From NCBI GenBank assembly GCA_003554375.1, contig PWGF01000396.1, positions 1 through 13,322 on the forward strand: DNA of 13,322 nt, read 5' to 3'. The DNA is from Spirochaetaceae bacterium. GTDB taxonomy: Bacteria > Spirochaetota > Spirochaetia > DSM-27196 > SKKC01. Each line of letters begins with the position of its first letter. Within the stretch, counting starts at the first letter, position 1. Position numbers and translations under genes: made by a program. Positions 1-7,163 of this stretch are shown here, piece by piece. The notes beneath the pieces were generated by a model. That model was not told the DNA's origin, searched no databases, and saw only the letters and a list, made by a program, of their open reading frames with translations.

Positions 1-641
1 AGGTACGGCAGTCCAAGCTCTTGGAGCCGGCCTCCGGTGACCACAACCTGTTTTGCTTCCGCGAGCCAGTAGGTGGGAAGGAGCATCGCCGGCCGTTGCA
101 GCGCCTCCGGCATGACTTCGATGGGCCACATCAGCCCTCCCAACATCGACATGAGTATTACCACGTTGACCATGATCAACATCGACGCTTCGCGGTTTCG
201 GAAGAGCGAGCACCACGCGAGCGCGAAGGCAACCGCGGTAAGGGCAAAGAGGGCGTACGTTGCAAAGAGCAGGCCGGGATTGGTCAGGTTGTGGCCAACG
301 AGCGCGCCGGCGGTCACCGTGATAGCGATTTGGACCACCAGGACCATTGAGTACGCGAGGACGTTCCAGCCGAGATAGGAGAAGGAGGAGACCGGCGCTG
401 CCGCGATGCGGAGCAACACTCCGGAGGCACGATCCTGGAGTAGGAAGTGCACCATCTTGGCGGCGGCAAAGAGCACGATTATGCCGAGGAAGTGGTAGCC
501 CATCGGAAGGACGGCCCACGCTCCTGCCGGCGCGTCCGATGCCGGCGGCATGGCAACGACGGCGACCGGCAGTACGATGAGGAGGATCATCGTACCCTTG
601 TCACGTACGCACCGTTTCAGTGCGAGGGCAAATATCCTCAT
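1..641 (-). CDS. ABC-2 type transporter permease (3' end beyond window)
   Basis: Membrane subunit of an ABC-2 exporter; the C-terminus is cut by the left window edge, leaving about 213 residues. I read it by translating the minus strand from the ATG at 641-639. The N-terminus is short and basic (MRIFALALKRCVRDKG) and is followed at once by a hydrophobic helix (MILLIVLPVAVVA). Further hydrophobic segments lie near residues 48-66, 94-112, 123-143 and 153-171. The stretch QDRASGVLLRIAAAPVSSFSYL (about 69-90) matches the classic ABC-2 cytoplasmic signature E-R-x-x-G-x-x-x-x-L-x-x-x-P. The family's usual large periplasmic loop after the first helix is absent, so this is a compact form. Its ATG overlaps the stop of the preceding permease gene (ATGA), indicating translational coupling. 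Substrate unknown; it probably forms a heterodimer with the neighbouring permease. Confidence 0.88.
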   Translation of the reverse strand, partial: MRIFALALKRCVRDKGTMILLIVLPVAVVAMPPASDAPAGAWAVLPMGYHFLGIIVLFAAAKMVHFLLQDRASGVLLRIAAAPVSSFSYLGWNVLAYSMVLVVQIAITVTAGALVGHNLTNPGLLFATYALFALTAVAFALAWCSLFRNREASMLIMVNVVILMSMLGGLMWPIEVMPEALQRPAMLLPTYWLAEAKQVVVTGGRLQELGLPY

Positions 642-1411
642 GCCAGCTTCCTCCTCCCGACTACGACTGCCGTGGCAGCGACGACAATGCAGACTCCGAC
701 GAGAATGCCGAAGCTGAGATACAGTTGAGAGCCTCCGCGCCCGAGGAGATGCGCGCTGCTGTCCCCGAGGATACGGCCGATCACCGCATTCTGCGCAAGC
801 GATATCGGGTTCCCGTAACTGCCCAGAAACTCAAAGAGCGCATTGTCCGGCAACGGCACGATGAAGCCGGCAAGTACGAAGGAGCCAAAGCCGTATACCT
901 CCGCCAAGCGTTCGGCAACCGTGGCGTTGCGGGCGGCAAGGAGGAGAATCAGGTGCACGAGCTGCGCCTGAAGCGCCACAACGAAGAGCACGAGGAGCAC
1001 CCACCCGACGTTTCCCCACCGCACCCCGTGCACCAATGCCGTAAGGGCGATCAGGGCGGCACCCTGGAGGATACTGAACAACGTGGCAGCCGTAATCAAT
1101 CCTCCGGCGTGCATCGACCCGTGATAGGGAAGGGAGTGGATGCGCCAACGCCGTGCCGAGAGCAGGTCCTCCTTGATGTAGTCCATCGTGTACGCCCCGC
1201 CGAACAGCTGGAACGCGAAGACAAAGCTAATGGCCACGTAGTCCATTCCGCCGAACCCGTTCGCGACCACTTCGGACAAATGGGCGGAAATTAAGCCTAT
1301 GATGCTAATCAGTGCCAGCGGAAGGACGAAGAGAATGAGGAGCGCAAGGTAGCCGCGGGCCATGCGCAGGAGCGCATACTTAACCGATTGTACGAATATC
1401 GCGGCAGACAT
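638..1411 (-). CDS. ABC-2 type transporter permease
   Basis: Integral membrane protein of about 257 residues with roughly six hydrophobic helices (near residues 20-41, 58-72, 103-126, 134-160, 174-188 and 230-252), consistent with a DrrB/ABC-2 permease in the inner membrane. A cytoplasmic loop carries DYIKEDLLSARRWRIHSLP, the weak equivalent of the ABC-2 E-x-x-x-G-x-x-x-x-L-x-x-x-P motif. I chose ATG 1411 because AGGAGG sits 7 bases upstream. A GTG at 1417 overlaps the stop codon of the ATPase gene (GTGA) and would add two residues, with tighter Shine-Dalgarno spacing. It lies between the ATPase and the second permease genes with essentially no gaps, so all three are surely one operon. Substrate cannot be told from sequence. 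Confidence 0.88.
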   Translation of the reverse strand: MSAAIFVQSVKYALLRMARGYLALLILFVLPLALISIIGLISAHLSEVVANGFGGMDYVAISFVFAFQLFGGAYTMDYIKEDLLSARRWRIHSLPYHGSMHAGGLITAATLFSILQGAALIALTALVHGVRWGNVGWVLLVLFVVALQAQLVHLILLLAARNATVAERLAEVYGFGSFVLAGFIVPLPDNALFEFLGSYGNPISLAQNAVIGRILGDSSAHLLGRGGSQLYLSFGILVGVCIVVAATAVVVGRRKLA

Positions 1412-1413
1412 AA

Positions 1414-2370
1414 TCACTCCTCCTCCGGATCGCGCAGCTGACGCCCGGTCAGCGTTAGGAAGACGTCCTCCAGAGTCGGTGCCGGCGTCTGGACGGATCG
1501 CACGCCGCCTGCCTCCCGCACGATCTCCAGAAGCCGGTCGAGATTCCCACTTCCGGCCGTCGAGGTGACGATGAGCCGCCGGCCCTCGGGAGTGACCTGT
1601 TTGACCCCATCGACGCTGCCGAGCCGCTCCGCGATTCCGTCGACCGTTTCCATCAGCTCCAGGATCACGGTCTCCTCGTGCTGAATTGATGCGACCAGGT
1701 CAGCCACGCTTCCGTCCGCGATGACGTTGCCCTGATCCAGTATCACAACCCGGTCAGCTATCGCCTGAACCTCCTCCACATAGTGCGTAGTGTAGAGGAC
1801 CGTCGTGCCGGCGCGCCGCAGTTGCCGTACCGATTCGAGGATGTGGTGCCGCGACTGCGGATCGATTCCGACCGTTGGCTCGTCCATGATCAGAAGCTCA
1901 GGGCGGTGGACGAGCGCACAGGCGATGTTGAGCCGCCGTTTCATGCCGCCCGAGAACTTCGCCGGAAACTGATGTGCGCGCTCCTCCAACCCAACGAACG
2001 CGAGGGTCTCGCTCACTCGCTGCTGGAGCAGGGAGCCGCGCAGCCCGTAGACACCGCCGAAGAACTCCAGATTCTCTCGTGCGGTCAGATCCACGAACAC
2101 CGTGATCTCCTGGGTAACCAGTCCGATCCGGCGCTTATGCTCGATCAGGTGGGTGTCTTGGGGCCGCCCGAACAGCTCGATCGATCCGCCGTCGACGCTC
2201 ACGAGACCGGCGAGCGCGTATATGAGCGTGGTCTTCCCTGCGCCGTTCGGCCCGAGCAGTCCCAAGAGTTCGCCTTCGGCAATCTCCATATTCACGTTAT
2301 CGAGCGCGATCGTGTCGCCATACCGCTTCACGATGTTCTGCATCCGTGCCTTCGCCGCCGTTATGACCAT
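1414..2370 (-). CDS. ABC transporter ATP-binding protein, DrrA/CcmA-type exporter
   Basis: Nucleotide-binding subunit that powers the ABC-2 exporter at the cytoplasmic face. Numbering from the chosen start, Walker A is GPNGAGKTT (40-48), the Q-loop glutamine is in LVTQE (87), the signature is FSGGMKRRL (139-147), Walker B with the catalytic glutamate is LLIMDEP (159-165), and the H-loop is TTHYVEE (H196). The C-terminus (about 235-318) is the extra domain typical of drug- and lipid-type ABC-2 ATPases and ends in the characteristic PTLEDVFLTLTGRQL. I chose ATG 2370 because TGGAGG lies 6 bases upstream; the longest frame starts at 2400 without a good ribosome site. All catalytic motifs are intact. 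It is the first gene of the leftward operon with two permeases. Multidrug, antibiotic or glycolipid export are all possible. Confidence 0.93.
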   Translation of the reverse strand: MVITAAKARMQNIVKRYGDTIALDNVNMEIAEGELLGLLGPNGAGKTTLIYALAGLVSVDGGSIELFGRPQDTHLIEHKRRIGLVTQEITVFVDLTARENLEFFGGVYGLRGSLLQQRVSETLAFVGLEERAHQFPAKFSGGMKRRLNIACALVHRPELLIMDEPTVGIDPQSRHHILESVRQLRRAGTTVLYTTHYVEEVQAIADRVVILDQGNVIADGSVADLVASIQHEETVILELMETVDGIAERLGSVDGVKQVTPEGRRLIVTSTAGSGNLDRLLEIVREAGGVRSVQTPAPTLEDVFLTLTGRQLRDPEEE

Positions 2371-2787
2371 CGTTTGCCTCCAAGCGCCAAGCATGCGCAT
2401 ATTTCGACCGTGCCTACATAGTGATAGATGACTCCGCTCTGCGGTAGAGACAAATGTCCCGAATTGACGCGCGGGGCCCCTGGCTCTACACGGCTGGGCG
2501 ATTCCGGTGCGTCTTCGTGCTGGATTGCCGCGTGGCGCCCGGGGAGACGGGACGTGCCGGGTTGCGGCGACGCCAGGGGGCAGTTATCGTAGCAAAGGTG
2601 GCACGGAGCCATCGGCCTGGACGGTGTCGGGAGCGGTTTGCGCTCCGGCGTCGGAACCGCCGGGGGCGTATCCCTCTCTGTGGGCACGGAAGCGTCGGGC
2701 AGATCGAGTGGGCATACGCCGGCAGACGCGGAACGGATGTCGAAAACAGGACGTATATCGAAGGTATCGAAGGTAAGGAGGGAATAG
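2371..2787. other. Intergenic region between divergent operons
   Basis: About 417 bases between the leftward ABC operon and the rightward reductase. Frames are open in several directions, but their translations are Arg- or Pro-rich with no recognisable domain, so I call no gene here. A small hairpin (GGAGCG-gtttg-CGCTCC) occurs near 2630-2645. Just before the reductase the nonamer TATCGAAGG is repeated in tandem (2756-2764 and 2765-2773). AGGAGG at 2776-2781 is an excellent ribosome binding site, 6 bases from the ATG at 2788. No convincing -35/-10 pair was found for either direction, although both promoters should lie here. Confidence 0.5.
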
Positions 2788-3747
2788 ATGGAGCGCGCGA
2801 AACTCGGGAACTCGGACATGGAGATTACGCGGATCGGCCTCGGGACGTGGGCGATCGGAGGGAAATGGACGTTCGGATGGGGAGCGCAGGACGATCGCGA
2901 TTCGTTGGAGACGATTCATAAGGCGTTGGACAGCGGAATCAACTGGATCGACACGGCGGCGGTCTACGGTCTGGGGCACTCGGAGGAGATCGTCGGACAG
3001 GCGGTGAAGGAGCGCTCGGAGAAGCCGTACGTGTTCACCAAGTGCTCGTTGGTCTGGGACGAGGCGGGCAATGTGAGCCGTAGCTTGCGCGCGGACTCCG
3101 TTCGGCGCGAGGCGGAGGCGAGTCTCCGGCGCCTCCAAGTGGAGACGATCGATCTCTATCAGATCCACTGGCCGTTCCCTGAGGAGCAGATCGAGGAGGG
3201 GTGGGAAACCCTGAGCCGGCTCAAAGAGGAGGGAAAGGTTCGGTATATCGGGGTGTCGAACTTCTCGGTAGAGCACATGGAGCGTGCGCGGAAGATCGCG
3301 CCGATCACCTCGCTTCAGCCTCCGTACAATCTCATCCGCCGGGAGATCGAGGAAGAGGCGCTTCCGTACTGCCTCGAGCACGATATCGGGGTGATCTGCT
3401 ACTCGCCCATGGCCTCCGGACTCCTCACGGGCACAATGTCGCGGGAGCGGATCGAGCAGATGGATCCGACCGACTGGCGCAGGACGAAGAGCGACGACTT
3501 CAAGGATCCTAACCTGGAACGCAACTTGCGGCTCCAAGATCTGTTGGCCGAGATCGGCGGGCGCTACGGCCGCACCGCGGGCGAGACCGCAATCGCCTGG
3601 ACGTTGCTCCACCCGGCGGTCACCGCGGCAATTGTGGGCATGCGCCGTCCGGACCAAGTCGATGGGCTCATCCGTGCCGCGGAGATGGAGCTTTCGGACG
3701 AGGATGTGGAACGGATCCGCCGCTTTCTGAAAGACAACGAGATGTAG
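2788..3747 (+). CDS. Aldo/keto reductase, YhdN/IolS-like (AKR11-type)
   Basis: Soluble NADPH-dependent oxidoreductase, 319 residues, the usual length for the family. The TIM-barrel catalytic tetrad is complete: D55, Y60 (IDTAAVYG), K85 (VFTK) and H127 (LYQIHWP). Cofactor-pocket motifs are also present: VSNFS (156-160), LQPPYNL (176-182), CYSPMASGLLTG (204-215) and GMRRPDQ (284-290), the last resembling the loop that binds the 2'-phosphate of NADPH. The wording RIGLGTWAIGG near the start and QPPYNL closely resemble Bacillus YhdN (general stress protein, AKR11B) as I remember it. The start is well supported by AGGAGG 6 bases upstream. It appears monocistronic and faces a convergent gene. Substrate is unknown; a general carbonyl or stress detoxification role is the usual guess. 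Confidence 0.93.
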   Translation: MERAKLGNSDMEITRIGLGTWAIGGKWTFGWGAQDDRDSLETIHKALDSGINWIDTAAVYGLGHSEEIVGQAVKERSEKPYVFTKCSLVWDEAGNVSRSLRADSVRREAEASLRRLQVETIDLYQIHWPFPEEQIEEGWETLSRLKEEGKVRYIGVSNFSVEHMERARKIAPITSLQPPYNLIRREIEEEALPYCLEHDIGVICYSPMASGLLTGTMSRERIEQMDPTDWRRTKSDDFKDPNLERNLRLQDLLAEIGGRYGRTAGETAIAWTLLHPAVTAAIVGMRRPDQVDGLIRAAEMELSDEDVERIRRFLKDNEM

Positions 3748-3750
3748 GCC

Positions 3751-3773
3751 CTCGGGCCCATTGGGGCCTCGAG
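3751..3773 (+). terminator. Hairpin after reductase gene
   Basis: CTCGGGCCC (3751-3759) pairs with GGGCCTCGAG (3764-3773) in a 9-bp stem with one bulged base and a 4-base loop, starting 3 bases after the TAG stop. There is no T-tract, so it is at best a hairpin that slows or protects the transcript end rather than a canonical intrinsic terminator. Confidence 0.4.
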
Positions 3774-3864
3774 CGATTGCCATGCATTGTAAGGGACCGG
3801 GGGCGGTTGTAGGGGCGCCGAAAGCTTGCATAAAAATGCGTGAGGTAAAAGCGTATAAACTTTT

Positions 3865-4350
3865 TTAGCTCGACTGGTGCCGCCGTTCCTCCAGCAGGGC
3901 AAGAAAGCGGTCAGGATCGGATTCGAGGAAGAATCTGAGGGTGTGAGGGTGCGTGTCTAGTGTCAGATAGTCTACTGTAAGAACAGGCGGAGTTGAGGAG
4001 AAGAGACGCTTGAGCAACGAGGGGTTACGCTCCAAAGAGACGTTCCGGATGTGCTCAATGGCTATCGAGAAGTAGACCTCTTCCGCTGCCGGAAGAAGCC
4101 TGGTGTCGATCAGGAGGCTGCTCAACGAGTTCTTGTGTGCAAAGTGGCGAAAGTACAGAGCTCTCTCGGTAAGAAAAAGGAGACCCCATAGGGGGTGCTT
4201 ACGGGAAGAGTTTCTGCAACCATCAACACACGCACCCAGTGCACGGGTAAGAACCTGCTCACCAAGGTCTTGCTGGATTTGTTCCCAGAAATCGTTGAAT
4301 TCTTGGGTACTGCTGATCCCCATGCTCTTCGCCAAATTATACGTTAACAT
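3865..4350 (-). CDS. Small protein with predicted PH/GRAM-like domain, function unknown
   Basis: A 161-residue soluble protein that I cannot name. Residues 1-50 look helical (TQEFNDFWEQIQQDLGEQVLTRALG). From about 53 to 155 the pattern is beta strands followed by a terminal helix, as in bacterial PH or GRAM-like domains: WGLLFLTERALYFRHF (55-70), an AIEHIRNVSLERNP segment (97-110), PVLTVDYLTLD (122-132), HTLRFFL (136-142) and the closing helix DPDRFLALLEER (145-156). No signal peptide or membrane helix. Its base composition is visibly more AT-rich than the reductase or ABC genes, which may indicate separate ancestry. ATG 4350 has only a weak ribosome site; ATG 4323 (MGISST...) is an alternative. 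A possible gene remnant ends 12 bases upstream on the same strand. The fold assignment is pattern-based inference. Confidence 0.75.
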   Translation of the reverse strand: MLTYNLAKSMGISSTQEFNDFWEQIQQDLGEQVLTRALGACVDGCRNSSRKHPLWGLLFLTERALYFRHFAHKNSLSSLLIDTRLLPAAEEVYFSIAIEHIRNVSLERNPSLLKRLFSSTPPVLTVDYLTLDTHPHTLRFFLESDPDRFLALLEERRHQSS

Positions 4351-4362
4351 GGCCGTTACGCT

Positions 4363-4533
4363 CTAGACAATCTCAGCGATTGTTTCCTTCGTCCCCGCCG
4401 CTTGCCCCGGGGTCATCCGGGCCTTGTGCTCTTGCCGGCCGGCCATACGGTCGGTGAGGATGGGCACATAGCGGTGCAGCGCACGCTTGTCCGTTACGTT
4501 CCGCGGCGCTTGCGAAGTACCACTCGGTTTAGA
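4363..4533 (-). pseudogene. Possible remnant of a protein gene (C-terminal fragment)
   Basis: On the minus strand an open stretch of 56 codons between a TGA (4534-4536) and a TAG (4363-4365) reads like real protein over its last 45 codons, for example RALHRYVPILTDRMAGRQEH, with the high third-position GC expected for this genome. It has no ribosome site; the only in-frame ATG (4446) would leave 27 residues. Upstream of about 4510 the sequence turns AT-richer and non-coding. I read it as the 3' remnant of a truncated gene next to the PH-like gene. I do not recognise the family, and a chance open frame is possible. Confidence 0.3.
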
Positions 4534-4593
4534 TCATGTCACGAAAGAGTACAGAGAGGAACGCGCAGACCTTTGAAAATGCCAGAGCTAGCA

Positions 4594-4622
4594 TTGTTTT
4601 GTTCGTGTAGAGGTGATATCAT
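4594..4622 (+). promoter_or_regulatory. Candidate sigma-70 promoter for the DUF2807 lipoprotein
   Basis: TTGTTT (4594-4599), a 17-base spacer and TATCAT (4617-4622), in a locally AT-rich stretch of the 408-base gap before the lipoprotein gene. The -10 matches consensus at five of six positions and the -35 at three. Transcription would start near 4629, giving a leader of about 130 bases. The rest of the gap (4623-4758) shows no gene. Confidence 0.4.
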
Positions 4623-4758
4623 TACTGACTCCACTGAACATAAGATTCAAGGAACAACGGTCAGTGGCTCGGACCGCCGGTGGGCGAGACGCGGTAGGTT
4701 CCGCTCAGTAAGGGACGGTCGGTTTGCGGGGTGCAGAGGTATTGTCACGGAGGGGTAC

Positions 4759-5538
4759 ATGAAGGGGCACATTGGTTTCACGCTGAAGCGTGCTTTGGTA
4801 AGCGCGGTGTGCGTAACGCCGGCGATAGCGCTTGTTTCGTGCGGGCTCCTGCCGGTGCGCGGCAGCGGTGCGATGATCGAAGAGACGCGCCACGAGGGCG
4901 CGGAGTTTCATACGATCGGCGCAAACGGGGTTGTGGATGTCGAGTACGCACGGGTTGACGAGGCCGATAAGCAGGGCTTGAAGCTCCACATTGACGACAA
5001 TCTTGCCGAGTATATCGAGACGAGCGTAAGCTCCGGAGAGCTCAGCGTTGATGTGAAGCCGTTTACCTCGATTATGCCGTCACAGGGTGCCCATATCACG
5101 ATCTATGGGCAGGAGCTGCGTGAGATTCGGAGCTCCGGAACGGCGGACCTTTCGGCGGAGGCGGTACCCGTCGAGGGTAGCTCGTTTCGGCTTTCTTCGT
5201 CCGGTACCGGTGATGTGACGGCCGGTTTGCGGGGTGCCGAAGAGCTTGATGTGCACTCCAGCGGAACCGGGGATGTCGTTGTCGAAGACGGAGGCAAGGC
5301 CACCGGCAACGCCGCGGCGCAACTTGACGTTACGATGAGGGGGACGGGGGATCTCGACGCGCAAGGGTTCCCGGTGCAAGCTGCCGAGGTCACTACCACG
5401 GGAACCGCCGATCTTCGGCTCACCGTCAGTGAAAGCCTCACCGGCACGCAGAGCGGTACAGGGGATATCTATTACTCAGGCCGTCCGGCAATCGACATAG
5501 ACTCCAGCGGTACCGGGGACATACGATACGTAGAGTAG
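4759..5538 (+). CDS. Lipoprotein with DUF2807-type (head GIN) beta-solenoid repeats
   Basis: A 259-residue exported lipoprotein. The basic N-terminus and hydrophobic core end in LVSC, a good lipobox with the lipidated cysteine at 28. The mature part begins with an RG(S)GAMIEETRHEGAEF segment and the family's 'F..I...G..DV.Y' strand, then carries seven copies of an S-G-T-[GA]-D motif at about 126, 148, 168, 194, 214, 232 and 250. This is the hallmark of DUF2807 beta-solenoid proteins, whose function is unknown; some are annotated as putative adhesins. I chose ATG 4759 because GGAGGGG lies just upstream and the signal peptide starts there; the frame is open back to 4402, but that extension is Arg-rich and not protein-like. 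It is likely monocistronic, with a convergent gene downstream and a candidate promoter at 4594-4622. Confidence 0.88.
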   Translation: MKGHIGFTLKRALVSAVCVTPAIALVSCGLLPVRGSGAMIEETRHEGAEFHTIGANGVVDVEYARVDEADKQGLKLHIDDNLAEYIETSVSSGELSVDVKPFTSIMPSQGAHITIYGQELREIRSSGTADLSAEAVPVEGSSFRLSSSGTGDVTAGLRGAEELDVHSSGTGDVVVEDGGKATGNAAAQLDVTMRGTGDLDAQGFPVQAAEVTTTGTADLRLTVSESLTGTQSGTGDIYYSGRPAIDIDSSGTGDIRYVE

Positions 5539-5612
5539 ACCGCGCCGGGCATGTCATACGGGGAAGGGCGGGGCCGCGGCGTCGCATGTGCGAATGGTGT
5601 TTTCGATCCGGT

Positions 5613-5643
5613 CACGGGGACATCACGCGCACGGGGACATCAC
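5613..5643. repeat. Tandem direct repeat, 17-base unit
   Basis: CACGGGGACATCAC occurs at 5613-5626 and again at 5630-5643; including the following three bases the units are 17 long and differ at one position (gcg versus tcg). The second copy overlaps the TGA stop of the minus-strand cyclase gene. Read in one plus frame, each copy gives a GDIT-like string, so it could be a stray piece of the neighbouring lipoprotein's SGTGD repeats; GGGGACA-type words are also seen near REP-associated transposases. Confidence 0.75.
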
Positions 5644-6926
5644 TCGTGAGCCTGCTCGAGCTTCCCGTGTTTCCGGATGAGCTGCCACTCGGTGCTGTTC
5701 AGCGGGCGGGCGAATCTGACACCTACGTAGAGCTTGAGATCTTGGGTCTCCTGGCTTATCCGTACCACATTCCCGTGGAGGTCGAGCTGCGAAACTCCGG
5801 CAAGGTCCTCGACCTGCAATGCCAGCTCTCTGTTCAGAATTGCATCGTTGACGCTGCAGGCGCATTCAAGGACCGCCCCGTCGGCGCTGATATCCACCAG
5901 GCGCCCGTGAACGCTCAGCATATCGGACTTGTCATGGAGCGCTACTGTGTTCGGGGCGTGTACTCGGTACCGGGTGGAGGTGCGCCGTTCTTGGGCCGAA
6001 AGCTCGTTCTCCGATTCCCCCGTACCAAATGAGTCGGCAAGCAAATTCCTTCCAAGTTCTTTGGCTCGGTAGAGTGCTCGGTCGGCCGCCCGAACGAGCT
6101 CCTCGCTCTGTTGAGCATCGAACGGGTAGGTCGCAATGCCCGCGGAGAATGTGAGCTCGATTCTCCGGTCATGCGACTCACGCTGTGAGAAAGCGTTGAG
6201 AACCGCATGCTTTACCCGTTCGCCCATGCACCGGGCACCAACCCGGCCTGTGTGGGGGAGAAGGATGGCGAATTCATCCCCGCCGTAGCGCCCGAGGACA
6301 TCCTCGGCTCTGAGCGAATCGTCGACTACAACAACAAGCTCCTCCAGAACCTTGTCGCCAAACAGATGACCGTATCGATCGTTGATTTCCTTGAAGTTAT
6401 CCAGGTCGAGTAGAATAAGCGAGAAGCTCTGCTGGTGCCGTTCGGCTCGCTGGAGCTCGGTTGTGAGCACTTCCTGGAAAGAGGCCCAGTTATGGCATCC
6501 GGTCTTATAATCGAACTTGGTCAGCTTCAGGATTTCTTCGAATACCGGGATCTCCACCGCTTTTGGGTTACTCAGGTGGCGAGTTACGTTGAAGAAGTAG
6601 TCGAGCATCGTCACCTGGAGTCCCGCCTCACGGCCGAGTTGCTCGGAGAGCCGCCGTCTGTGCTCGATGAGCTCGCCGTAGTGGGCCTGGGCCTCATCCT
6701 CATTCATGTCGAGGGAAGTGAAAAGCTTGATGACCGAAGCGTGAAACCATGCAGGCGCACTATTGCCAGTCTCCCAGAGCTCTTCCACTCGATGCGGATT
6801 CTCCAGAAGAAACTTCTCCAATTCCAGAGCGTCGGTGTGTCGTAGCACTTCCACAATAGTCTCCCCCTCCCACACGGCAACGACCGTGTGCGACAACTGT
6901 TTTCGTGGCTGACTACCGGTGGACAA
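5640..6926 (-). CDS. Diguanylate cyclase with GGDEF and PilZ domains
   Basis: Soluble 428-residue signalling protein predicted to make cyclic di-GMP from two GTP and also to bind it. Residues 1-135 form an all-helical N-terminal region that I cannot assign, with no membrane helix. The GGDEF domain spans about 136-295: metal-binding and substrate residues in LLDLDNFKEINDRYGH (172-187), an intact active-site GGDEF (215-219), and an inhibitory I-site R206-A-E-D209 exactly five residues before it. The C-terminal PilZ domain (about 312-425) has the c-di-GMP ligands R315-xxx-R319 and D345-x-S-xx-G350. All key residues are present. The start is uncertain: 6926 is a TTG without a good ribosome site, and a hairpin (6926-6944) abuts it. 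A GTG at 6854, preceded by a GGGAGG-rich stretch, would remove 24 residues. It stands alone between convergent and divergent neighbours. Confidence 0.92.
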   Translation of the reverse strand: MSTGSQPRKQLSHTVVAVWEGETIVEVLRHTDALELEKFLLENPHRVEELWETGNSAPAWFHASVIKLFTSLDMNEDEAQAHYGELIEHRRRLSEQLGREAGLQVTMLDYFFNVTRHLSNPKAVEIPVFEEILKLTKFDYKTGCHNWASFQEVLTTELQRAERHQQSFSLILLDLDNFKEINDRYGHLFGDKVLEELVVVVDDSLRAEDVLGRYGGDEFAILLPHTGRVGARCMGERVKHAVLNAFSQRESHDRRIELTFSAGIATYPFDAQQSEELVRAADRALYRAKELGRNLLADSFGTGESENELSAQERRTSTRYRVHAPNTVALHDKSDMLSVHGRLVDISADGAVLECACSVNDAILNRELALQVEDLAGVSQLDLHGNVVRISQETQDLKLYVGVRFARPLNSTEWQLIRKHGKLEQAHE

Positions 6927-7125
6927 ATCGGCCGTGGACCGATTCCACCTACCACCGCATGTTTAACAAGAACGTAGAGAAGTGTCGAGGTATCGGCGGA
7001 AGAACTCGCGGCGCTATTCAAGGCGCTAGAACACGGTCATCAATTGAGCCACGACCACAGAAAACGTGGTACTGAGCGCCAAATGCGTGTTGAGGCGTTT
7101 GAAGTGGAGCTCGCGGATCGTATGC

Positions 7126-7154
7126 TCGACGCGCCGCCGGCCCGTCGATATGAT
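7126..7154 (+). promoter_or_regulatory. Candidate promoter immediately before the MFS-HEAT gene
   Basis: TCGACG (7126-7131), a 17-base spacer and TATGAT (7149-7154). These match consensus at four and five positions of six. Transcription would begin near 7161, only about three bases before ATG 7164. An in-frame TGA at 7155-7157 rules out an earlier start, and no good Shine-Dalgarno is present, so the transcript could be nearly leaderless. An alternative upstream pair is TTGAAG (7099-7104) with TATGCT (7121-7126). Confidence 0.4.
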
Positions 7155-7163
7155 TGAGTCAAA

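Noticed and set aside
620..1294. Plus-strand frame opposite the first permease
   Set aside because: Charged, domain-free antisense translation of hydrophobic helices.
2401..2787. Riboswitch or leader RNA between the divergent operons
   Set aside because: I compared it by eye with cobalamin-type conserved boxes and found no consistent set of elements in either direction.
2584..3831. Long minus-strand open frame (415 codons) opposite the aldo/keto reductase
   Set aside because: It is the antisense shadow of a gene with a full catalytic tetrad; its translation is Arg/Pro/His-rich with no domain.
3828..3871. Possible bidirectional terminator (GCAT-AAAA-ATGC and AAAAG-N8-CTTTT with a T-run)
   Set aside because: Stems are only 4-5 AT-rich pairs and the T-run is part of the stem; too weak to annotate, though the position between convergent genes is suitable.
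4402..4758. N-terminal extension of the DUF2807 lipoprotein frame
   Set aside because: It would bury the signal peptide 119 residues inside the protein, is Arg-rich, and the ATG at 4759 has a strong ribosome site.
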